A stretch of DNA of 5,897 bases, taken from NCBI GenBank assembly GCA_947624755.1, contig CANQLQ010000129.1, positions 1-5,897 on the forward strand, read 5' to 3'. Made by a program: the position numbers and the translations under genes. Origin of the DNA: an uncultured Clostridia bacterium (GTDB taxonomy: Bacteria; Bacillota; Clostridia; Oscillospirales; Acutalibacteraceae). Below, in pieces: positions 1 through 4,664 of this stretch (position 1 is the stretch's first letter; each line of letters starts with the position of its first letter). Below the pieces are notes generated by a model. That model ran no database searches, had not been told where the DNA came from, and saw only the letters and a program-made list of their open reading frames with translations.

Positions 1-21
1 ACGTCAGCAATGTTTCTTTTG

Positions 22-47
22 GAACTTTTCTTTCAAAAGAAAAGTTC
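22..47. repeat. Perfect 12-bp inverted repeat, hairpin-forming
   Basis: Arms GAACTTTTCTTT (22-33) and AAAGAAAAGTTC (36-47) are exact reverse complements separated by CA. The real hairpin would open a few central pairs for its loop. It is followed by GC-rich CGCCGACGGC (47-56), not by a T-run, so it is not a standard + strand terminator. It may be the end of an upstream transcription unit outside the window, or a repetitive palindrome. The function is unknown. Confidence 0.6.
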
Positions 48-140
48 GCCGACGGCAGTCAAAACCGATAATTTGCATAAATTAAAACAAAAAAGCTCAA
101 ACCCAAAATCAAGAAGATAAAGACTAATCTACACAATCAA

Positions 141-256
141 CGCAAAAACACTTTGTCACTAATTTGGAAGTTTCTTAAATTTCTCGTTAATACTTTGTGT
201 ATTGCCGAGTATTTTGTCAAAGTATTACGGAAATTAGTAAGCAAGATGAGCATTAA
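141..256. repeat. Dispersed intergenic repeat, copy A
   Basis: This 116-nt stretch aligns to 4372-4488. The first 90 nt differ at only 9 positions without a gap, and the rest aligns with one 1-nt indel. It contains a 9-bp inverted repeat, TAATACTTT (188-196) and AAAGTATTA (219-227), kept exactly in both copies. An outer pair, ACTAATTT (158-165) and AAATTAGT (231-238), is perfect only in this copy. In copy B the block runs directly into a GATTCCTTA terminal repeat; here the following sequence (CATTAAGCATTAGGCGTGATT) is only a loose match, so the element end looks decayed. It lies 58 nt before the first gene. Confidence 0.8.
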
Positions 257-314
257 GCATTAGGCGTGATTTAATCATATATTACTTAAATCTTTTCAAC
301 GGAAAGGAAAAGCT

Positions 315-2171
315 ATGATAAGCAAGGAAATCGAAAAAATACTTCCGCTTGTGCAAAAGCCCGGAAGATACACCGGCGGAGAACTTAACAGTATAACAAA
401 AGACAAATCAAAGGTGGATATCCGCTATGCATTCTGTTTCCCCGACAGCTATGAAATCGGAATGTCTCATCTCGGAATAAAAATTCTTTACTCCGCCGCA
501 AATGCCCGTGATGACGTATGGTGCGAAAGGGTATTTGCCCCATGGCACGATATGGAAGAAGAAATGAGAAAAAGGAATCTTCCCCTTTATGCTCTTGAAA
601 GCGGAGATCCCCTTTATGAATTTGATCTTATCGGCTTTACTTTGCAATATGAGCTTTCGTATACCAATGTTCTCAATATGCTTGACCTTGGCGGACTTCC
701 CGTAAAGGCCGCGGACAGATGCAGTCTTACGCCGATAGTTATCGGCGGTGGTCCTTGCGTATGCAATCCCGAACCGCTTGCGGAGTTCTTTGATTTGTTT
801 ACTCTCGGTGAAGGCGAAGAGGTTACAGACGAAGTTTTTGACCTTTTGAAGCAGTGTAAGAAAAACGGTTCAACCAAGGAAGAATTTCTAAGAAAAGCCG
901 CTCAAATCGAGGGAATATATGTCCCGTCGCTTTATGAAACAGACTATAACGAAGACGGCACTGTCAAGGCGGTTACGGCTAAAGACGGAGCGCCTGAAAA
1001 GGTTACGAAACGCATTATATCCGACCTTGATAAGGTACATTACCCGGACAAGTTTATTGTTCCTTATATTGAAGTTGTTCACGACAGAGTAGTTCACGAA
1101 ATTCTTCGCGGCTGTATCCGCGGCTGCCGTTTTTGTCAGGCAGGTTTTCTTTACAGACCGATAAGACTTAAAAGTCCCGACACCATTAACGACCAATGCA
1201 AGCGGCTTTGCGAAGTGACAGGCTATGATGAAATTTCGCTTTCATCGCTAAGCACCAGCGACTATACCCGCCTTGAAGAGTTACTTGACAAAATGCTTTC
1301 GTGGACTATACCCGAAAAAATAAACATTGCTCTGCCGTCACTTCGTGTTGACAACTTTTCCGACAGTCTTATGGAAAAACTAAACAAGGTAAGACGAAGC
1401 GGACTTACCTTTGCCCCCGAAGCAGGTACGCAAAGACTTCGTGACGCGATAAACAAAAACGTCACCGAAGAAGAAGTCCTTCGCACTTCGGCAAAAGCGT
1501 TTTCGGGCGGCTGGACTTCTGTTAAGCTTTATTTTATGCTCGGACTTCCGACTGAGACCTATGATGACGTTGCAGGTATTCCCGCTCTTGCTCAAAAGGT
1601 TGTAAATGAATTTTACAACAATCCCGACAAGCCCGGCGGCAAAGGCTGTCAGGTTTCAATCAGTGTTTCATCTTTTGTGCCGAAGCCGTTTACTCCTTTT
1701 CAATGGGAGCCGCAGGATACAAGAGAAGAACTCATTAACAAACAAAAATATCTTCTTTCAAATGTTAAGACAAAAAAGATATCAGTCAGCTATCATAAAG
1801 TTGAGATTAGTTTTCTTGAAGGGGTTTTTGCCCGCGGCGACAGAAGGCTTTGCAAGGCGGTCGAATACGCATGGAGACACGGTTGTAAGTTTGACAGCTG
1901 GGACGACAGCTTTAAGTTTGATGTATGGCTTAAGACTTTTGAAGACCTTGGCATTGATCCTCTTTTCTATACGTCAAGAAAAAGAGCTTTTGATGAAATT
2001 CTTCCGTGGGATCATCTTGATTTCGGTATTCGCAAAAAATTCCTTATTGACGAAAATCTCAAGGCTCACAAGAATGAAACAACACCGCATTGCCGCATAA
2101 AATGTTCGGCGTGCGGAGCAAGTAAACTCAACGGAGGAAATTGCGATGCGATGCGTTCGGATATGGTTTAA
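315..2171 (+). CDS. B12-binding-domain radical SAM protein, TIGR03960 family
   Basis: Predicted iron-sulfur/SAM radical enzyme of 618 residues, a usual length for this family. Residues about 30-200 form the B12-binding-like N-terminal domain (YEIGMSHLGIKILY, then IGGGPCVCNPEP and LGEGEE). No clear DxHxxG cobalamin motif is seen, so actual B12 binding is uncertain. The radical SAM core follows, with its CxxxCxxC cluster at Cys267, Cys271 and Cys274 (RGCIRGCRFCQAGF), and a long TIM-barrel-like stretch (LSSLSTSDY, FAPEAGTQRLRDAINK, VKLYFMLGLPTE). Near the C terminus, Cys593, Cys597, Cys600 and Cys610 form a further cysteine group that could bind metal. The start is supported by GGAAAGG 7 nt upstream and by the family-typical N terminus (ILPLVQKPGRYTGGE). 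It overlaps the next gene by 26 nt, so translational coupling is likely. The reaction and substrate are not known; an RNA- or ribosome-related role is often suspected from neighbours. Confidence 0.93.
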   Translation: MISKEIEKILPLVQKPGRYTGGELNSITKDKSKVDIRYAFCFPDSYEIGMSHLGIKILYSAANARDDVWCERVFAPWHDMEEEMRKRNLPLYALESGDPLYEFDLIGFTLQYELSYTNVLNMLDLGGLPVKAADRCSLTPIVIGGGPCVCNPEPLAEFFDLFTLGEGEEVTDEVFDLLKQCKKNGSTKEEFLRKAAQIEGIYVPSLYETDYNEDGTVKAVTAKDGAPEKVTKRIISDLDKVHYPDKFIVPYIEVVHDRVVHEILRGCIRGCRFCQAGFLYRPIRLKSPDTINDQCKRLCEVTGYDEISLSSLSTSDYTRLEELLDKMLSWTIPEKINIALPSLRVDNFSDSLMEKLNKVRRSGLTFAPEAGTQRLRDAINKNVTEEEVLRTSAKAFSGGWTSVKLYFMLGLPTETYDDVAGIPALAQKVVNEFYNNPDKPGGKGCQVSISVSSFVPKPFTPFQWEPQDTREELINKQKYLLSNVKTKKISVSYHKVEISFLEGVFARGDRRLCKAVEYAWRHGCKFDSWDDSFKFDVWLKTFEDLGIDPLFYTSRKRAFDEILPWDHLDFGIRKKFLIDENLKAHKNETTPHCRIKCSACGASKLNGGNCDAMRSDMV

Positions 2172-2811
2172 CAAAGTCGGCATGAGCCGTTATATTTCTC
2201 ATCTTGACCTTATGCGCACAATGACAAGAGCTGTCCGCCGTTCAAAAATACCGCTTTGGTACACCGAGGGCTTCAATCCCCATCCGTATATGACCTTTTC
2301 GCTTCCGCTTTCGCTCGGAATGGAAAGCGTATGCGAATCTATGGATATCAAAATTGAAGGTGAAATTACAAACGAAGAAATTTTTTCTTCGCTCAAAGCC
2401 GTTATGCCGGAAGGGATTGAAATAACTGCGGTTACCGAACCTGTGCTTGACCCGAAATTTATTGCTTTCGGCAGATTTGACATAAGATTTTACGGTATGG
2501 AAGACCCGCAAAGATTTAAAGAAGCTGTTTGTGATATGCTCGGCGGCACAGAGCTTATTGTTCAAAAACTCGGCAAAAAGGGCAGAAAAAAGGTTTATAA
2601 AGATATCAACCTTTTGCAGTACATAAAAAGTGCCGAAGTAAAAATAAACGGCGAAGAAGTTCTTTTGACTGTTGTTCTTCCTGCCGGCAGCGCCATAAAT
2701 GTCAATCCGTCGCTTCTTGCCGATGAAATAAAAAAAAGAGAAGGCGACGGCATAGGCTATGTGACAGTCAGAAAAAATCTTTTGACGGAAAAAATGGAAG
2801 ATTTCCGATAA
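2146..2811 (+). CDS. Radical SAM-linked protein, DUF2344 / TIGR03936 family
   Basis: This 221-residue protein is recognised from its N-terminal signature: F-K-G-M-RYISHLDLMRTMTRAVRRS, then YTEGFNPHPYMTFSLPLSLGMES (split here as two blocks, residues about 8-32 and 40-62). The family accompanies TIGR03960 radical SAM proteins as a separate gene or as a C-terminal fusion, so it is presumably a subunit or substrate-handling partner; its biochemical role is not established. The C-terminal half (about 115-221) is less conserved and rich in Lys and Glu. Start: GGAGGA at 2133-2138 lies 7 nt before this ATG. A second ATG at 2151 is out of frame. The gene begins inside the 3' end of the upstream gene, which argues for one mRNA and coupled synthesis. 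There are no membrane segments or signal peptide. Confidence 0.9.
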   Translation: MRCVRIWFNKVGMSRYISHLDLMRTMTRAVRRSKIPLWYTEGFNPHPYMTFSLPLSLGMESVCESMDIKIEGEITNEEIFSSLKAVMPEGIEITAVTEPVLDPKFIAFGRFDIRFYGMEDPQRFKEAVCDMLGGTELIVQKLGKKGRKKVYKDINLLQYIKSAEVKINGEEVLLTVVLPAGSAINVNPSLLADEIKKREGDGIGYVTVRKNLLTEKMEDFR

Positions 2812-2826
2812 AATCTCAAAAAATGC

Positions 2827-2855
2827 TTGCATTTATAAATTTAGTGTGGTAAAAT
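2827..2855 (+). promoter_or_regulatory. Sigma-A type promoter for rplS, extended -10
   Basis: A TTGCAT -35 box (2827-2832) is followed after exactly 17 nt by a TAAAAT -10 box (2850-2855). A TG dinucleotide one base before the -10 (2847-2848) makes it an extended -10 promoter. Transcription would start near 2862, giving a leader of about 90 nt. The -35 sits in a small AAATGC-TT-GCATTT palindrome (2821-2834) whose meaning is unclear. It starts only 15 nt after the stop of the DUF2344 gene, with no terminator between, so read-through from the radical SAM operon is also possible. Confidence 0.75.
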
Positions 2856-2861
2856 ATTCGA

Positions 2862-2952
2862 GCATATGCAGACGAATTTTAGTCAAAACTTTAAAGCGGT
2901 CCTCTGTCGAAATTTCGGCATGAACGTGGCAGAATTCAGGAGGATTTAAAAA
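2862..2952 (+). promoter_or_regulatory. Structured 5' leader of rplS (candidate L19 leader)
   Basis: Between the predicted transcription start and the rplS ATG the RNA can fold. TCTGTC (2903-2908) pairs with GGCAGA (2928-2933), including one G-U pair, around a central CGAAATTTCG palindrome (2908-2917). In addition TCCTC (2900-2904) is complementary to GAGGA (2940-2944) inside the AGGAGGA ribosome binding site, which lies 8 nt before the start codon. The two pairings overlap in part, so they could be alternatives or a nested fold. An autoregulatory L19 leader family is known from Firmicutes (Rfam L19_leader). That this is a member is inference; I cannot run a covariance search. Confidence 0.5.
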
Positions 2953-3294
2953 ATGGACGCACTTAAACTCATCTCAGATTCAAGCCTCAAAGCAGAAGCT
3001 CCCGAAATCAACATCGGCAGCACCGTTCGTGTTCACGTTAAAATCCGTGAAGGCGAAAGAGAAAGAATCCAGGTATTTGAAGGCACAATCATTGCAAAGA
3101 AGGGCAGCGGCATTTCTTCAACATTCACTGTTCGTCGTGTTTCTTACGGTGTTGGTGTTGAAAGAGTTTTCCCTGTTCATTCACCGAATGTTGCAAAGGT
3201 TGAGGTTGTCAGAAACGGTAAAGTTCGCAGAAGCAAGCTTTATTATCTTCGTGACAGAGTTGGTAAGGCAGCAAAGGTTAAAGAAAAACTGTAA
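2953..3294 (+). CDS. rplS: 50S ribosomal protein L19 (bL19)
   Basis: Structural protein of the large ribosomal subunit, located at the 30S-50S interface where it contributes to an intersubunit bridge. The 113 residues cover the full family length (usually about 115). Diagnostic blocks are IGSTVRVHVKIREGERERIQ with VFEGTIIAKKGSGI (residues about 21-54), FTVRRVSYGVGVERVFPVHS (58-77), and the basic C-terminal tail KVRRSKLYYLRDRVGKAAKV. The start is supported by AGGAGGA 8 nt upstream and by the normal N terminus. The gene has its own strong promoter and leader and ends in an intrinsic terminator, so it is probably made mainly as a single-gene mRNA. The rpsP-rimM-trmD genes that often precede rplS are not in front of it here. 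Codons such as GGT, GTT and CGT are prominent, as expected for a highly expressed gene. Confidence 0.98.
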   Translation: MDALKLISDSSLKAEAPEINIGSTVRVHVKIREGERERIQVFEGTIIAKKGSGISSTFTVRRVSYGVGVERVFPVHSPNVAKVEVVRNGKVRRSKLYYLRDRVGKAAKVKEKL

Positions 3295-3314
3295 TTTGCT
3301 GTTGATGAAAATGA

Positions 3315-3345
3315 GAGTGGGGGCAGCGGCTCCCTCTTTTGTTTT
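3315..3345 (+). terminator. Rho-independent terminator after rplS
   Basis: A GC-rich stem pairs 3315-3324 with 3329-3338 around an AGCG loop (3325-3328), with one T-T mismatch and G-U pairs. The tract TTTTGTTTT (3337-3345) follows directly. It sits 20 nt after the rplS stop codon and should separate rplS from lepB. Confidence 0.85.
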
Positions 3346-3348
3346 AAA

Positions 3349-3402
3349 TTAAGGAAGCGCTGATTAATTCAGGGTAGCTTGTATTAATCAGTGATTCCTT
3401 AA
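3349..3402. mobile_element. 46-bp miniature inverted-repeat element with TTAA flanks
   Basis: Two 20-nt arms, TTAAGGAAGCGCTGATTAAT (3349-3368) and ATTAATCAGTGATTCCTTAA (3383-3402), are inverted copies with only two differences, one of which is a G-U pair in RNA. Read as a transposable unit, GGAA (3353) to TTCC (3398) is a 46-bp element bordered by TTAA on both sides, which looks like a target-site duplication. The same ends recur at 4484-4503, 5559-5578 and 5711-5730, so this is an internally deleted member of a family. It carries no gene. Inserted just after the rplS terminator, it disrupts nothing. Confidence 0.7.
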
Positions 3403-3410
3403 TATCATTT

Positions 3411-3424
3411 TAAGTTATAACTTA
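3411..3424. repeat. 14-nt perfect palindrome upstream of lepB
   Basis: TAAGTTA and TAACTTA meet as an exact palindrome, 50 nt before the lepB start codon. A possible -10 box, TATACT (3436-3441), lies 11 nt downstream, but no good -35 is visible at the right distance. The palindrome could be an operator, or could be chance in A/T-rich DNA. Confidence 0.35.
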
Positions 3425-3474
3425 ATAATCTGTCATATACTTTTATAAATTACTTCTTCTAAGGAGTTAAGCAA

Positions 3475-4086
3475 ATGGAAGATATTGCAAAAAAAGAAAA
3501 GAAGGAACAAACCTTTAAAGATAAAATTATTATAAATTTTTATGATTTTGCGTCTGTAATCGCTTCGGCAATTGTTACTATCGCGATTATTTTCACCTTT
3601 GTTTTCCGTGTTGTAGGTGTAGTCGGCACTTCGATGGTTCCGACTCTTCACGACGGTGACTGGCTGTTGGTTTCGGCTTATGACGCAAATCCGTCCTACG
3701 GTCAGGTGATAATCATCACTCAGCCAAACTGGTTCGATGAGCCTATAGTAAAACGAATTATTGCAACCGAAAATCAAGTAGTAGATATTGATTTTACAAC
3801 CGGTGAAGTTTTTGTTGACGGCAATCTTCTCAACGAGCCGTATATAAACAATGAAACAATCAACAACGAAGGAATCGAATTTCCGCTCACAGTGCCGAAG
3901 GGCTGCGTTTTTGTAATGGGCGATAACCGCCAGGGTTCAACCGACAGCCGCAGCGATAAAATAGGCTTTATCAAAGAAGAGTATATAATGGGTGTTGTAA
4001 AATACAGAATGTTCTCCACCGATGCGGCTACAGGGCAGCTTAAGCTAAATAAATTAAGCGACTGGAAATTGGCACAATATAAATAA
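3475..4086 (+). CDS. lepB: Signal peptidase I (type I leader peptidase, S26 family)
   Basis: Membrane-bound serine protease that cuts signal peptides from proteins exported by Sec or Tat, acting on the outer face of the cytoplasmic membrane. The 203 residues have a lysine-rich cytoplasmic N terminus (1-17), one membrane segment (about 25-50, ASVIASAIVTIAIIFTFVF), and an extracellular catalytic domain. The catalytic dyad is visible: Ser53 in GTSMVPTLHDGD and Lys93 in PIVKRIIA. The family box GDNRxxSxDSR is present at 149-159 (GDNRQGSTDSR). After Lys93 the usual Gly-Asp of the 'IGLPGD' box is replaced by ATENQ, a variation I believe occurs in clostridial enzymes. The length fits the shorter Gram-positive type. 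AAGGAG (3461-3466) lies 8 nt before the ATG. It follows the rplS terminator, so its own promoter is expected, but none is convincing. Confidence 0.95.
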   Translation: MEDIAKKEKKEQTFKDKIIINFYDFASVIASAIVTIAIIFTFVFRVVGVVGTSMVPTLHDGDWLLVSAYDANPSYGQVIIITQPNWFDEPIVKRIIATENQVVDIDFTTGEVFVDGNLLNEPYINNETINNEGIEFPLTVPKGCVFVMGDNRQGSTDSRSDKIGFIKEEYIMGVVKYRMFSTDAATGQLKLNKLSDWKLAQYK

Positions 4087-4091
4087 CAGCT

Positions 4092-4113
4092 ATGGGGCTG
4101 TCGCGACCCCATG
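4092..4113. repeat. Partial GACCCC palindrome just after lepB
   Basis: ATGGGG (4092-4097) and CCCCAT (4107-4112) form a stem around CTGTCGCGA, starting 5 nt after the lepB stop. No T-run follows, so it is not a convincing terminator. GCGACCCCATG (4103-4113) is shared with the larger palindrome at 4539-4564, so it looks like a remnant of the same repeat type. Confidence 0.55.
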
Positions 4114-4124
4114 TGGCCGCCCAC

Positions 4125-4177
4125 GGGCATCGCCCACAGGAATTACGCGGTGGGCATCGCCTGCACAAGTTACGCGT
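4125..4177. repeat. Two adjacent 26-nt GGGCATCG...TTACGCG repeats
   Basis: Units at 4125-4150 and 4152-4177 both begin GGGCATCGCC and end TTACGCG, differing in the middle (CACAGGAA versus TGCACAAG). A third unit at 4314-4339 matches the first at 25 of 26 positions, and more distant relatives lie at 5740-5775 and 5851-5876. The first unit can fold as GGGC-ATC-GCCC. The sequence after the second unit (TGATGTAAGCCTTTACT) resembles that after the 5740 unit (TTATGCAGGCTTTTACT), so repeat and tail travelled together. Confidence 0.7.
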
Positions 4178-4265
4178 GTTGGATTGATGTAAGCCTTTAC
4201 TACTTGCCCCACGGCACGGCTTAGTGCTGAACCTATTTTCATAATTTTTTGATTAAGCAATTTTG

Positions 4266-4302
4266 CCTCCCCTGAAAGGGGAGGTGTCACACGCAGTGTG
4301 AC
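4266..4302. repeat. Double-hairpin dispersed repeat (CCTCCCC / GTCACAC)
   Basis: Two perfect stems lie side by side: CCTCCCCT (4266-4273) with AGGGGAGG (4277-4284), loop GAA; and GTCACAC (4286-4292) with GTGTGAC (4296-4302), loop GCA. A GGAGGGGGGG tract follows. I recognise this pattern as a very common intergenic repeat in Firmicutes and other bacteria. Its complement is often mistranslated as 'PPSVTLRVTPPLSGE' peptides, which is what the minus-strand frame here gives. There is no T-run, so it is not a classical terminator. Confidence 0.75.
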
Positions 4303-4313
4303 GGAGGGGGGGC

Positions 4314-4339
4314 GGACATCGCCCACAGGAATTACGCGG
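4314..4339. repeat. Third GGGCATCG-type repeat unit
   Basis: It differs from the unit at 4125-4150 at one position (GGACATCG instead of GGGCATCG). Its tail GGGATAGAAATTATATAA (4338-4355) resembles GGGAAGATTTATATAA (5875-5890), so this block is also duplicated near the right end of the window. Confidence 0.7.
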
Positions 4340-4371
4340 GATAGAAATTATATAAAAATATAATTTCACGC

Positions 4372-4503
4372 CGCGAAAACACTTTGTCACTAATTTGGGT
4401 GTTTCTTATAATTCTTGTTAATACTTTTTGTATTGCCGAGTATTTTAGCAAAGTATTACGGAAAATTTGCAAGCAACAAGAGTATTAATCAGTGATTCCT
4501 TAG
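4372..4503. mobile_element. Dispersed repeat copy B with element right end
   Basis: The part at 4372-4488 is the second copy of the repeat at 141-256, with the 9-bp arms TAATACTTT (4419-4427) and AAAGTATTA (4450-4458) unchanged. It continues into ATTAATCAGTGATTCC (4484-4499), the same right terminus as in the 46-bp element at 3353-3398, here followed by TTAG (4500-4503). The repeat is therefore the internal right part of a longer member of that element family. No matching left end is found upstream in this intergenic region, so this member is truncated or rearranged. Confidence 0.65.
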
Positions 4504-4538
4504 TTATTTTACTATTGCAAAACAGTTTATCGACAGAC

Positions 4539-4564
4539 AGGGGCGACCCCATGGGGTCGCCCCT
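4539..4564. repeat. Perfect 26-nt GC-rich palindrome
   Basis: AGGGGCGACCCCA (4539-4551) is followed at once by its exact reverse complement (4552-4564). The centre is CATG and a stable hairpin could form in RNA from either strand. No T-run follows on the + strand, so it is more likely a repetitive palindrome (REP-like) than a terminator. It lies 100 nt before rbgA. Confidence 0.75.
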
Positions 4565-4664
4565 ACACGATTTATGAAAAAATTAATTTGCGACACCTCT
4601 TTTTAAAATAAATTTACAAATAAAGAAAGTATTTTAACTTTTCAAAAAATAATAGGAGGTCTAT

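Larger units (their letters stand above)
1..314. other. Gene-free A/T-rich region upstream of the radical SAM operon
   Basis: No reading frame here looks like a protein in either strand. The stretch holds a perfect inverted repeat at 22-47, an unremarkable A-rich segment (about 60-140), and a dispersed repeat copy at 141-256. The last 58 nt before the first gene contain a TATATT (278-283) that could be a -10 box, but no acceptable -35 lies 16-18 nt upstream, so no promoter is called. The ribosome binding site of the first gene is GGAAAGG at 301-307, 7 nt before its ATG. Confidence 0.7.
4087..4664. other. 578-nt mosaic repeat region between lepB and rbgA
   Basis: No protein gene is supported. 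In order it holds a partial GACCCC palindrome (4092-4113), two adjacent GGGCATCG-type repeats (4125-4177), a tail (4178-4206) resembling 5776-5802, a double hairpin repeat (4266-4302), a third GGGCATCG-type repeat (4314-4339), dispersed repeat copy B (4372-4488) ending in an element terminus (4484-4503), a perfect 26-nt palindrome (4539-4564), and then A/T-rich DNA leading to rbgA. A promoter for rbgA is expected in 4565-4650; TTGCGA (4588-4593) and TTTACA (4613-4618) are possible -35 boxes but neither has a good -10 partner. Confidence 0.75.

Noticed and set aside
1606..2100. 164-codon + strand frame inside the radical SAM gene
   Set aside because: It is an out-of-frame shadow of the TIGR03960 gene with no recognisable domain.
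2151..2153. Alternative ATG for the DUF2344 gene
   Set aside because: It is 5 nt after the chosen ATG and out of frame, so it cannot start this protein.
408..2832. Many minus-strand reading frames of 60-200 codons opposite the radical SAM and DUF2344 genes
   Set aside because: They lie wholly opposite strongly supported genes, lack family signatures, and their composition is that of antisense frames of A/T-rich coding DNA.
3029..3352. 107-codon + strand frame over rplS and its terminator
   Set aside because: It is a shifted frame of rplS, which is itself unmistakable, and it runs through the terminator hairpin.
4125..4177. Possible CRISPR or tandem array (two similar 26-nt units in a row)
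   Set aside because: Only two units, one nucleotide apart, with no spacers; the other relatives are scattered, so this is a dispersed repeat.
4221..4234. TTAGTGCTGAAC as a decayed left end partnering the TTAG-bordered right end at 4484-4503
   Set aside because: The match to GGAAGCGCTGATT is too weak and lacks the GGAAG, so chance is more likely.
4266..4302. Terminator for lepB
   Set aside because: The stems are good but no T-run follows either one, and they belong to a widespread repeat type 180 nt after the stop codon.
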